A DNA stretch of 64,000 nt from an uncultured Lachnospiraceae bacterium (GTDB taxonomy: Bacteria; Bacillota; Clostridia; Lachnospirales; Lachnospiraceae), in NCBI GenBank assembly GCA_910578335.1, contig CAJTPU010000009.1:70553-134552 (forward strand), in the 5' to 3' direction. A program made the position numbers and the translations under genes. Each line of letters begins with the position of its first letter. The first letter of the stretch is position 1. Shown one piece after another: positions 16,146 to 24,912 of this stretch. The notes below the pieces were generated by a model. That model searched no databases, had not been told where the DNA came from, and worked only from the letters and a program-made list of their open reading frames with translations.

Positions 16146-18125
16146 ATGAGAAGAAAAAAACGGTTCTGCCTGCTTTTGTCCGCTGTCCTGTTGCTTGCAG
16201 GCTGCGGCGGCAAAGGCAGCGGCGAAGCAAATAAAAATCTAGGAAGCCACGCATCTGAAGGTATGCGTTACGATTATGAAATGACGGAGGAGATGGCAGC
16301 CCTGCCCCTGCAGGAAGGGGAAATCGTACTCTGGGCACAGTATCTTGCAGGGGAACGGGTGTGGTTTCTGGAAAATGATGCGGACCAGATGTTGTGCTAC
16401 CGTGAGGATAAGGAAAAGCGGGAACTGCTTTTAGAACGTGTGCCGGCAGCCTTCACGGGGTGCAGTCTGTACACGGACGGGGAAAACTTTTATGCCTATC
16501 AAATGGCTAAGCTGACAGTGTTGGATGCGGCGGGGAAAGAGAGGTATACGCTGCGGCTGGAGGGACGGATTGGCGGCCTCTGCATGTCGAAGGAGGGAAG
16601 CATTGTCCTTACCGTTTTTGACGATGTGCAGGGAGGGCTGCTGTTAAAAACCCTTGATGCGGAGAGCGGCACGCTGACGGGTGGCAGCAGGCTGTCAGAC
16701 TGTTTCGGTTTAGCGACAGGAGCGGAGCGGGGCGTCCTTGTGATAGACAGGATAGGGGCATATGACCTTGATATGGAAAGCGGGGAAAAGAGCTGGCATA
16801 TGAAATGGAACGGGACGTCTTACATTCCCACGACAGAAAAGTTTTTTCTGGCAGCCAGAATAGGGGAGGATGGCGTTCTGGAGCAGATAAAGCGCGATGA
16901 TGATAAGAATTATTACCTGTCATACCTGTGGGAAACGCACCCCGAAGAAGAAGGGAAAATTCCCCTTGTATTCAGAGCGCTGCATGCCGGTGCCGGTTTA
17001 AAGGAGATAGTGACAAGGTTTAACCGGGAAAATGAGGTGTACCATGTGTTTTTAGAGGACAGGGGAGAGGAATACGGCTGGGACCTCTGTGCGCGCACCG
17101 ATATGGAAATTGCGACGGGGCAGGGACCGGATTTGATAGAATCAGCAGTTGTGACAGATATGCGCGCGCTGGCAGAGAAAGGGGGGCTTGAAAACCTGGA
17201 GCCTTATCTGGCGCAGGCGGGACTGGACAGGGACGGCTACCATCCGGAAACCTTTGGGAGTCAGGGAATGGAAAGCGGCGTATACAGCGCAGGGTATGAA
17301 ATGCGTGTCAGGGGATTGTATCTTAGGAAAGAATTTCTGGACGGCAACGGGCAGGCAGACATCAAAACCCTTCTGGACAATCTGGAGGGTTATAAAGGGC
17401 AGGCAATATTTAACGTGAAATGGAGCTATACCCCCGCTAACCTTATGCGCTATTTTTTCCTGATGTCAGATGATTTCTACGGCATGGTGGACTGGGAAGG
17501 GAAAACCTGTGACTTTGACGGGGAGCTTTGGGAGCAGATACTGCGGGTTTCCGGGCGGTACGGGCTGACGGAAAGAAACAGGGAATGGGAGGAGGTTGCC
17601 GACCTGGGATACATATACAATTTTTCCTCCATGGTGGGTCAGGAGCAGGAAGCAGAGAGGCGGGGCATGGTACTGACAGGATACCCTTCGGAGGAGGGCA
17701 TGGTAAACTGGCTGCAGATGAGCTCTGTCGCTATCAATGCCAATTCCGCGCACAAGGAGGGGGCATGGCAGTTTATTCAGTTTTTGCTGGAGGAGGAAAG
17801 CCAGGCGCTGATAACCAGAGGGATTGCCCTGCAGGTACATAAGGGGGCGCTGGAAAAGAGCGTGGAGGAATACCTGTATGATTATTATTACAATATATAC
17901 ACAAGCGACGGGCGGCATATCATCAGGGATGAACTTCCTGAGGGAATAGAGGAAAAATTCTGGGAGGGTATTGCCAGCGCGAGACCGGCATCTTACCGGA
18001 CGGAGCAGGTCCTTGCCATTATTGCGGAGGAGGCGGAGTTTTATTTCATGGGTGACAAGAGTCTGGAGGAGGTCAGCGCCGTGATAGAGAACAGGGTCAG
18101 GCTTTATCTGGCGGAGATGGAGTAG
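16146..18125 (+). CDS. Propeller/solute-binding fusion lipoprotein 2
   Basis: 659 residues, same architecture as the 13623 product. Lipobox LAGC (Cys20), an N-terminal propeller-like half with LDMESGEKSWHMKWNGTSY, and a C-terminal solute-binding half (LHAGAGLKEIVTRFN, ARTDMEIATGQGPDL, GGLENLEPYL) ending IENRVRLYLAE. The intact length and conserved ends argue that it is functional. Divergence from paralogue 1 is spread through the whole chain, so the duplication is not recent. It is followed by a third leader copy that is cut by an IS3-family element. Confidence 0.8.
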   Translation: MRRKKRFCLLLSAVLLLAGCGGKGSGEANKNLGSHASEGMRYDYEMTEEMAALPLQEGEIVLWAQYLAGERVWFLENDADQMLCYREDKEKRELLLERVPAAFTGCSLYTDGENFYAYQMAKLTVLDAAGKERYTLRLEGRIGGLCMSKEGSIVLTVFDDVQGGLLLKTLDAESGTLTGGSRLSDCFGLATGAERGVLVIDRIGAYDLDMESGEKSWHMKWNGTSYIPTTEKFFLAARIGEDGVLEQIKRDDDKNYYLSYLWETHPEEEGKIPLVFRALHAGAGLKEIVTRFNRENEVYHVFLEDRGEEYGWDLCARTDMEIATGQGPDLIESAVVTDMRALAEKGGLENLEPYLAQAGLDRDGYHPETFGSQGMESGVYSAGYEMRVRGLYLRKEFLDGNGQADIKTLLDNLEGYKGQAIFNVKWSYTPANLMRYFFLMSDDFYGMVDWEGKTCDFDGELWEQILRVSGRYGLTERNREWEEVADLGYIYNFSSMVGQEQEAERRGMVLTGYPSEEGMVNWLQMSSVAINANSAHKEGAWQFIQFLLEEESQALITRGIALQVHKGALEKSVEEYLYDYYYNIYTSDGRHIIRDELPEGIEEKFWEGIASARPASYRTEQVLAIIAEEAEFYFMGDKSLEEVSAVIENRVRLYLAEME

Positions 18126-18206
18126 AGGAAAAAAAGGCAGAGGGGCAGGTGTCAGATAAAGATGACAGGAAGGCGGTGGTCCATTGGGTGATGTGGTAAA
18201 GTAAAG
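18126..18206 (+). promoter_or_regulatory. Truncated leader, copy C
   Basis: The first ~70 bases match copy B (GGCAGAGGGGCAGG, then the GGTGGTCCATTGGG region). Homology stops near the left end of the IS element at 18207. The hairpin part and any third Cys-rich gene are missing, consistent with insertion plus deletion. Confidence 0.5.
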
Positions 18207-18262
18207 TTGTAACACCGACACTGGGCAAAATTGCTATAATAAATCAAAGAAAGTGAAGGTGA

Positions 18263-18727
18263 ATGTCAATGACCACACAAAAAGGAAACACAAGGAACCG
18301 GTATGAAGCGGAATTTAAAAAAGAGATGGTACGTCTCGTGCTTGAGGAGGGGAGCACCATCCGGAGCGTAAACGAAGAATTCCACCCTGGGGAAGGGACT
18401 GTCAGGGAGTGGATCAAACAGTTCCGCGGAGAATGCGCAGAGAATCCACAGACAAATGATTTAGCAAAACTTTATGAGGAAAACCACAGGCTGCGGAAAG
18501 AACCCGCGGAAGCACAGAAGGAAAATTCATTCTTAAAAAAAGCCGCCGCATTCTTCGCAAAGGAAGCCGACCAGAAAAATACCGGTTCATTGACGAACAT
18601 AAGGATACCTACGGCCTGCGCCGGCTGCTCAAGTGCTTCGGTATATATCTCAACGCCTGCTATAATTACAGGAAGCACCGCAAGGCACCTTACCAGGCGC
18701 AGAAGGAACAGAAGAGATATACCATGA
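18263..18727 (+). CDS. IS3-family transposase OrfA
   Basis: 154 codons. The N-terminal helix-turn-helix (YEAEFKKEMVRLVLEEG, then GEGTVREWIKQF) and the leucine-zipper-like helix (LAKLYEENHRLRKE) mark the DNA-binding partner of IS3 transposases. The A-run at 18575–18579 is the likely place for the -1 slip into OrfB, so residues read in frame after about 18580 are probably not native. Insertion-sequence gene, not part of the host operon. Confidence 0.85.
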   Translation: MSMTTQKGNTRNRYEAEFKKEMVRLVLEEGSTIRSVNEEFHPGEGTVREWIKQFRGECAENPQTNDLAKLYEENHRLRKEPAEAQKENSFLKKAAAFFAKEADQKNTGSLTNIRIPTACAGCSSASVYISTPAIITGSTARHLTRRRRNRRDIP

Positions 18728-19421
18728 ATACTGCGGACGCCCCGGCTACCGGATTATGAGCATATACCTGAAACGGTGCGGAGTCAGCATGAGCACGACA
18801 ACCACGCTCAGGTATATGAGGGAGCTTGGCATACATTCCGTAGTGCACCCGAAGAAATACCGTTATAAAAATGGGGACTGTTATAGGAAATTTGACGATC
18901 TCCTGAAACGGGATTTCCATGCAGACGCTCCCAACCGTAAATGGTGTACCGATTTTACCTGTTTATTTTTAAGCGATGGGGCAAAGCGGTATAACTGCAG
19001 CATCATAGATTTGTATGACCGCTCTGTCATAGCAAGCGTAAACGGCAGGCGGATAGATGCCGGATTAGCGGAAGAGACATTAAAGAAAGCGTTAGAGAAA
19101 AATCCTTCCGCAGCAGGAAGAGTTGTTCTGCACAGCGACCAGGGATCACAGTTTACGTCACAGCGGTTTACGGAATACTGTAAGAAGCGGCAGATCAGAC
19201 AGAGCATGAGCAGGGCGGGCTGCCCTTATGACAATGCACCGATGGAGAGTTTTTACGGGACATTTAATGCAGAACTGACAGAGCAGCATTCATCTGAAGA
19301 CGATGAACAGTTAAACAGGGCGGTATCGAAATATGTATACTGCTACTACAACCATGTAAGGCCTCATTCAGCGAATGGATATATGACGCCGTTTGAGAAG
19401 AGGCATGCAGCAGCCGGTTAG
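18568..19421 (+). pseudogene. IS3-family transposase OrfB, frameshifted
   Basis: The integrase domain begins in the -1 frame relative to OrfA (EKYRFIDEHKDTYGLRRLLK) and stops at 18757–18759. The matching continuation (IYHEYCGRPGYRIM, then SIYLKRCGVSM) is in another frame, so one base appears to be lost near 18715–18722. The 3' piece from 18756 keeps the catalytic triad: Asp in WCTDFTC, Asp in LHSDQGSQF and Glu in PMESF. The standard OrfA/OrfB slip cannot repair this second shift, so the copy is probably inactive unless helped in trans. Confidence 0.8.
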
Positions 19422-19549
19422 TCCTTTGTCCGTGTGACAAAAAAGGTTGATCATCTCACTTTTTGCGGGTATATTCTGAAAATGATTGAAGTGTAGAAAA
19501 AAGGTGTGGTAAAATGTATAAAAATAATGCGAAAGGCTGTGGATAGATT

Positions 19550-21505
19550 ATGAAAAGGAAAAATTGGATTTGTCTCTTTCTATCTGTGCTTCTGATATTT
19601 ACGGGCTGTGGCGGCAATACAGCCGACAATGCGGCGATGCCGGAGGAACTCTATGATATTGAAATCACAGAGGAAATTGCAGAGCTACCCCTGCAAAGAG
19701 GAGAAGCTTTGCGCGGCGCGCAGTATTTTCAGGAAGAGCGAATCTGGTTTTTGGGAAATTATAACGGACAGGTATTTTGTTATCACGAGGAAAAAAAGGA
19801 GCGGGAGCTGCTTTTAGAGCATATTCCGGCAGCCTGTATAGGGCATAGGCTGTACAGGACAGAAGAAAATTTTTATGCATATGATAAAAACAGACTTACA
19901 GTACTGGATTTAACAGGGGAAGAAGTGAAAACGGTATATGCAGAGGGAAGAATCATGCAACTCTGTGAGACGCGGGGAGGCGGTATCGTCCTTGCCGTTG
20001 AAACCGAGAATGGGGCAGCCCTGAAAATGCTTGATATGAAAAACGGTGTACTGACGGGGGACTGTATGCTGACAAGCTGTTCCGGTATAGCGGCAGGAGT
20101 GAAGCAGGAGGTGCTGGTAATAGACTGGGACGGCGTCTATGATATTGATATGGAAAGCGGAGAAAAAAGCTGGCATATGAAGTGGTACGGTACATCCTAC
20201 GCGCCGGAAGGCAGCAGATTCTGGTATGCAGCCAGAATGGGAGAGGATGGCAGTCTGGAGCAGATAGAGAGCGAGGGCTTAGATGATAATTTTTATGTCG
20301 TGAGATTAAGAAAAGTAAATCCTGCGGAAATGGGAAAAACCATTCTGACCTTTAGGAGCTTATATGCCATGCCTTCTTTCAAAAAGCTTGTGGCAGAGTT
20401 TAATAAGGAAAACAAGGAATATCATGTGGTGCTGCAGGACAGTGGAGATGAGTCCTTACAGGATTTTCTGGCGCGTAATGACATGGAGATTGCAACGGGA
20501 AAAGGACCGGATTTGATTGCAGGGGACGCGGTGACGGATATGCATGCGCTTGCAGAAAAAGGAGGATTGGAGAATCTGGAGCCTTATCTTATACGGGATG
20601 GAATTGATAGAGAGAGCTATCATCGCGAGACTTTTCAGAGTCTGGGCATGGAGAATGGCATATACAGTGCGGGATATGCCTTGAATATTTCTAATATGTA
20701 TATCAAAGAGGGATTTGTGGACAGTGACGGGCAGGCAGACATCAAAACTTTTTTAGATAATCTGGAAAGCTATGACGGGCAGGCTATTTTCAAAGAGGGG
20801 ATGAACTATGTTCCTGTTAATATTCTGCACCATTTTTTTGAAATGTCCGATAATCTTTACGGCATGGTTGATTGGGAGCAAAAGACCTGTGATTTCAGCG
20901 GGGAATTATGGGAGCAAATGCTGCGGGTTGCAAAGCAGTATGGACTGACGGAGCAAAACAGACAGTGGGAAGAGATTACAGACTGGGGAGGAATACAAAG
21001 CTTTAAGTTTATGGTGTTCAACGAACAGAACGCCAAAGAAAACGGTCTGGTGCTGATGGGATATCCTTCCGAAGAAGGTATGGTACAGAAACTTTTGATA
21101 AATTCTATCTCCATAAATGCCGATTCTTCGCACAAAGATGGCGCTTGGGAATTTGTCCGGTTCTTGTTAGACGAAGAAAACCAAAAGCTGTTGGCAGAGC
21201 AAGATTTGGATATACCGGTGCATGAGGGCGTGCTGCGGGAGAGCGTGCGCGAGTATCTGGAGGCATATGCCGATACACATTCGCCAACAGGCGCCATGAT
21301 TATCAGACCCGAGATTCCGGAGGGAACGGAGGAAAAGTTCTGGGAATGTCTGGAGAATGCAAAACCGGAGCCTTACCGGACGGCGCAGGTTATCGCTATC
21401 ATCAAAGAAGAAGCGGCGCTTTATTTTACAGGCGATAAAACCATGGAGGAAGTCAGCAGTGTTATAGAAAACAGAGTCAGGCTTTATCTGGCGGAGCTGG
21501 AGTGA
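19550..21505 (+). CDS. Propeller/solute-binding fusion lipoprotein 3
   Basis: 651 residues, third paralogue. Lipobox FTGC (Cys20), a propeller-like N-terminal half with IDMESGEKSWHMKWYGTSY, and a solute-binding C-terminal half (MPSFKKLVAEFNKEN, ARNDMEIATGKGPDL, GGLENLEPYL) ending IENRVRLYLAELE. It is closest in feel to paralogue 2. Unlike the other two it has no Cys-rich gene or leader in front, only the IS element and about 110 bases with a possible promoter (TTGAAG, 18 bases, TAAAAT). It may therefore be expressed independently. Confidence 0.8.
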   Translation: MKRKNWICLFLSVLLIFTGCGGNTADNAAMPEELYDIEITEEIAELPLQRGEALRGAQYFQEERIWFLGNYNGQVFCYHEEKKERELLLEHIPAACIGHRLYRTEENFYAYDKNRLTVLDLTGEEVKTVYAEGRIMQLCETRGGGIVLAVETENGAALKMLDMKNGVLTGDCMLTSCSGIAAGVKQEVLVIDWDGVYDIDMESGEKSWHMKWYGTSYAPEGSRFWYAARMGEDGSLEQIESEGLDDNFYVVRLRKVNPAEMGKTILTFRSLYAMPSFKKLVAEFNKENKEYHVVLQDSGDESLQDFLARNDMEIATGKGPDLIAGDAVTDMHALAEKGGLENLEPYLIRDGIDRESYHRETFQSLGMENGIYSAGYALNISNMYIKEGFVDSDGQADIKTFLDNLESYDGQAIFKEGMNYVPVNILHHFFEMSDNLYGMVDWEQKTCDFSGELWEQMLRVAKQYGLTEQNRQWEEITDWGGIQSFKFMVFNEQNAKENGLVLMGYPSEEGMVQKLLINSISINADSSHKDGAWEFVRFLLDEENQKLLAEQDLDIPVHEGVLRESVREYLEAYADTHSPTGAMIIRPEIPEGTEEKFWECLENAKPEPYRTAQVIAIIKEEAALYFTGDKTMEEVSSVIENRVRLYLAELE

Positions 21506-21567
21506 CGGCAGGGATGAGCGCCGCTATAGACAGCCCACAGAACACCATCTGCTGTGCGGCGTGCATC

Positions 21568-22419
21568 TTATGCCGGAGAATGAGACAGGACAGCCTGCTT
21601 ACGGAACTCTGACGGCGACATGCCATAGCGCTTTTTAAACTGCAGGTAAAACGCCTGCCTGTTGGAAAAGCCAATCATGTTGTCAATTTCATGGATGGGA
21701 ATATGGGGCTGCGCGAGCAGCTCTTCGGCAGCCGAAAGGCGGCAGGCGGTGACGGTCTCCCAGAGCGTTGCTCCTGTCGCTTTTTTATAAATTCGTTCGA
21801 GATAAGTTGCGTTAAGCCCGATGTGGGATGCTACCTGCTCGTTATTTTTAATCAGGTAGAAGGACTCGCAGATATAGGTTTTTGCCTTTTCTACATAATA
21901 CTGCGTGGAAGACTTGGGGGTCAGGGGAAGCCTTGTCAGTTCACAGAGCAGGTGATAGCAGAGGCTTGTCATATAAAGGGCGTCTTTTCTTCCTTCAAAT
22001 TCGTGGTAAAGGCGCAGCATGTCCCCGCGCAGGCTGCGGGCATCGGGAAATACAAGGGCATGGTTGAGGGATACAAACATGCGGCAGAGAGCAAGAGAAT
22101 GATTGAGCATATCGAGCAGCCCCGGAAAGGCGGCAGGTCCTTTTTGGGGGTCGGCGGACAGGGAAAAACCGAGCACCGTACAGGGGTGCTCGTGATTGAA
22201 GCGCATTTTGTGGGGAACGGAGGAATCCAGTAAAATCAGGTTTTTTTGTGTAAGCTGGTATTCTTTACCATCAATTTCGTAGACGCAGCTTCCCTCTTCA
22301 ATATAGTTGCATTCCCACAGACCGTGCGTGTGGATGTCCATGGTGTAATATTTCCAGTTTCCGTTCATGTACGCCATATCGACGCGGAGCGGCAGGTTGG
22401 GTATTTGTTCGATTCGCAT
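21568..22419 (-). CDS. AraC-family transcriptional regulator
   Basis: 283 residues. The N-terminal cupin-like sugar-sensing domain (HTHGLWECNYIEEGS and similar) is followed by a C-terminal double helix-turn-helix (NEQVASHIGLNATYLERIYKK, later MIGFSNRQAFYLQFKKRYG) of the AraC/XylS type. The start at 22419 is set by GGGAGAA eight bases upstream; the longer open frame to 22587 lacks support. It is divergent from the GH36 alpha-galactosidase, with a shared 212-bp control region, so it most likely activates that gene in response to an alpha-galactoside or its breakdown product. Confidence 0.92.
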   Translation of the reverse strand: MRIEQIPNLPLRVDMAYMNGNWKYYTMDIHTHGLWECNYIEEGSCVYEIDGKEYQLTQKNLILLDSSVPHKMRFNHEHPCTVLGFSLSADPQKGPAAFPGLLDMLNHSLALCRMFVSLNHALVFPDARSLRGDMLRLYHEFEGRKDALYMTSLCYHLLCELTRLPLTPKSSTQYYVEKAKTYICESFYLIKNNEQVASHIGLNATYLERIYKKATGATLWETVTACRLSAAEELLAQPHIPIHEIDNMIGFSNRQAFYLQFKKRYGMSPSEFRKQAVLSHSPA

Positions 22420-22631
22420 AGTATTTTCTCCCTTTTTTACAGGGTAGCATGAAATGTTAAAAATAACAACTATATATTGTGAAAGCCGTAAGGAAAAGGT
22501 ATAGCGCGGCGACGGATAACCCGTTACAATGTAGGTGGCGTGTGCGGAGAATACAGAGGCGTCAAAAGCCCGATGTCCTCTACACATGATAATGAAAGAA
22601 TTGCTGAGCGCATCGGCGGGAAAGGCGGGAA

Positions 22632-24824
22632 ATGATGGCGATTACGTACTGTGAAAAAAATGGGAGCTTTAAGCTGGACACGGAGAGAACATCCTATGTT
22701 ATCGGTATTGTGGATAAGGAAAAGTTTGTCGGTCATGCTTATTATGGTCCGAGACTCTTGGAGGATGATGTCAATTATTTGTTAAAGACGGGAGAGGCGC
22801 CTTTTACGCCTGAGACAAACAGCCGGGACAGACTTTCTTTTCTGGACTGTTTTCCGCAGGAATATCCGACAGGAGGTGTGGGAGATTTTAGGGAAAGTGC
22901 GATAGTGGTGCGCGATAACGGCGGGCACAGGGCATTATCTCTGACGCTTGTGGATTATCGGATATATAAGGGCAAAGAACCTCTTGCGGGACTGCCTGCT
23001 ACATGGGGCAGCGAGGCAGATACGGAAACATTGGAGCTTGTGCTTGCGGATAAGGCGCTGGGTGTAAAGGCAGTCCTTTCCTACAGCATTTTTGCGGGGA
23101 GCGATGCGGTGGCGCGCAGCGTCAGGCTGATAAATGAAGGCAGCGAGCCTGTGACGATAGAGCGGATAATGTCTGCCTCCATTGATATGGATAACCGCGA
23201 ATATGATAAGATAATACTGCATGGCTCGTGGGCAAGGGAGCGCCATATAGACAGGACGCCGGTAAGCTACGGTGTGCAGAGTACTTCTTCTTTGCGTGGG
23301 GAGAGCGGGCATCAGCAGCAGCCTTTTATGGCGCTTTTAGAAAAAAGCGCTACACAGGATGCAGGGGAGGTCTACGGCATCAATCTGATTTATTCCGGCA
23401 ACTGTATGACCCTTGCGGACAGGGGACAGTTTGACAATGTCCGTCTGATGACGGGCATCAATCCGGAGGGCTTTGCATGGCAATTAAATTCCGGCGAATC
23501 GTTTCAGGCGCCGGAGGCTGTACTGGTTTACTCTGCGGAGGGGCTTGGCGGCATGAGCCGTAATTTTCATGATTTGTACAGAAACCACTTGATACGCGGG
23601 GAATACAGGGACAAAAAGCGCCCTATTCTGATTAACAACTGGGAGGCAACCTATTTTGATTTTAACGAGGAAAAGCTTTTGTCCATCGCGAGGGAGGCTT
23701 CTGCCCTTGGCATCGAGATGCTGGTGATGGATGACGGCTGGTTTGGCAACCGCTTTGACGACAACCGCGCTTTGGGTGACTGGGATGTCAATGAAGAAAA
23801 ATTGAAGGGTGGTCTCAAATATCTGGTGGAGGAAGTCAATAAGCTGGGGATGAAATTTGGAATCTGGTTTGAGCCGGAGATGATAAGCCCGGATTCTGAT
23901 TTGTACCGCGCGCATCCCGACTGGGCAATTCAGGTACCCGGCAGGACGGCGGGGCTTGCAAGAAACCAGTATGTGCTGGATATGTCGAGAACAGAGATTC
24001 AGGATTATATTTTTGACAAGATGGCAGCGGTGCTGCACAGTGCCAACATTGAATATGTAAAGTGGGACATGAACAGACCGCTTTGTGATATCGGCAGCGC
24101 AGCGCTTCCGGCAGAGCGTCAGGGTGAGATTTTCCATCGCTATGTGCTGGGCGTTTACCGGCTGCAGGAAAGACTCGTCACGGAATTTCCAAAGCTGCTT
24201 TTGGAAAACTGCTCCGGCGGCGGTGCAAGATTTGATGCCGGAATGCTCTACTACAGTCCGCAGATTTGGTGTTCAGACGATACGGATGCCGTGGAGCGGC
24301 TTGCCATTCAGGAGGGCACGGCGTTAATTTACCCCTTGTCTGCCATGGGCGCCCATGTAAGTGACTGCCCTAATCATGCGGTGGGGCGCTCCACGCCTTT
24401 TGAGACACGCGGGTATGTGGCGCTTGCCGGTACTTTCGGCTATGAGCTGGATGTGACAAAGATACCAGAAAAGGACAGGGAAATGATACCTGCGCAGGTG
24501 GCGATGTACCACAAGTATAATGATTTGGTGCGGACGGGTGACTATTACCGTCTTGCCTCTTACCAGCAAAACCATATGTATGACTGCTATATGGTAGCAG
24601 CGAAGGATAAATCTGAAGCTCTTGTTACCTTTATACAGGTATTTGGCAGACCAAACTCCCATTCAAGGCGGATTTTGTTAAAAGGGCTTGACGCAGGCAG
24701 ACTTTACCGTATCGAAGGGGAGGAGAGGACTTACTACGGAAGCACCTTGATGCAGGCAGGTGTTCTGGTGGAAAATATTTGGGGAGATTTTAAGGGCAGG
24801 CTGATTCACATTGTGGAAGCATAA
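22632..24824 (+). CDS. Alpha-galactosidase, GH36
   Basis: 730 residues, full length for GH36 enzymes that remove terminal alpha-galactose from raffinose, stachyose or melibiose. An N-terminal beta-supersandwich precedes the TIM barrel. The barrel holds LVMDDGWFG, the nucleophile Asp in YVKWDMNR, and the acid/base Asp in WCSDDTDA. ENCSGGGARFD is also typical. No signal peptide, so it should act on imported oligosaccharides. Start is one of two adjacent ATGs at 22632 and 22635. Divergent from the AraC regulator. No sugar transporter lies beside it in the window. Confidence 0.95.
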   Translation: MMAITYCEKNGSFKLDTERTSYVIGIVDKEKFVGHAYYGPRLLEDDVNYLLKTGEAPFTPETNSRDRLSFLDCFPQEYPTGGVGDFRESAIVVRDNGGHRALSLTLVDYRIYKGKEPLAGLPATWGSEADTETLELVLADKALGVKAVLSYSIFAGSDAVARSVRLINEGSEPVTIERIMSASIDMDNREYDKIILHGSWARERHIDRTPVSYGVQSTSSLRGESGHQQQPFMALLEKSATQDAGEVYGINLIYSGNCMTLADRGQFDNVRLMTGINPEGFAWQLNSGESFQAPEAVLVYSAEGLGGMSRNFHDLYRNHLIRGEYRDKKRPILINNWEATYFDFNEEKLLSIAREASALGIEMLVMDDGWFGNRFDDNRALGDWDVNEEKLKGGLKYLVEEVNKLGMKFGIWFEPEMISPDSDLYRAHPDWAIQVPGRTAGLARNQYVLDMSRTEIQDYIFDKMAAVLHSANIEYVKWDMNRPLCDIGSAALPAERQGEIFHRYVLGVYRLQERLVTEFPKLLLENCSGGGARFDAGMLYYSPQIWCSDDTDAVERLAIQEGTALIYPLSAMGAHVSDCPNHAVGRSTPFETRGYVALAGTFGYELDVTKIPEKDREMIPAQVAMYHKYNDLVRTGDYYRLASYQQNHMYDCYMVAAKDKSEALVTFIQVFGRPNSHSRRILLKGLDAGRLYRIEGEERTYYGSTLMQAGVLVENIWGDFKGRLIHIVEA

Positions 24825-24836
24825 TGAAAATAATGA

Positions 24837-24865
24837 TTGCAAAAATACAGTTCTTCGTTTATAAT
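24837..24865 (+). promoter_or_regulatory. Promoter of Rpn-family gene
   Basis: TTGCAA at 24837–24842, a 17-base spacer, and TATAAT at 24860–24865, 48 bases before the ATG. Confidence 0.55.
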
Positions 24866-24912
24866 AACGATAAGAAGAAAACCGTATTCTGTTTGTGCCA
24901 TGAAAGGAGATT

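Larger units (their letters stand above)
18207..19440 (+). mobile_element. IS3-family insertion sequence
   Basis: About 1.23 kb, bounded by imperfect inverted repeats. The left end starts TTGTAACACCGACA at 18207; the right end, read on the minus strand, starts TTGTCACACGGACA at 19440. It carries orfA and a frameshifted orfB in the same direction as the host genes. No convincing target duplication flanks it: left TAAAG and right AAAAG are only similar. It lies in the third copy of the conserved leader. The ends were inferred from terminal matching only. Confidence 0.8.

Noticed and set aside
18207..19440. Composite transposon carrying the lipoprotein genes
   Set aside because: Only one IS copy is present and its ends enclose only its own genes.
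22420..22631. catabolite-responsive element between AraC and GH36 genes
   Set aside because: No sequence clearly matching a cre site was found; the shared control region is noted only as such.
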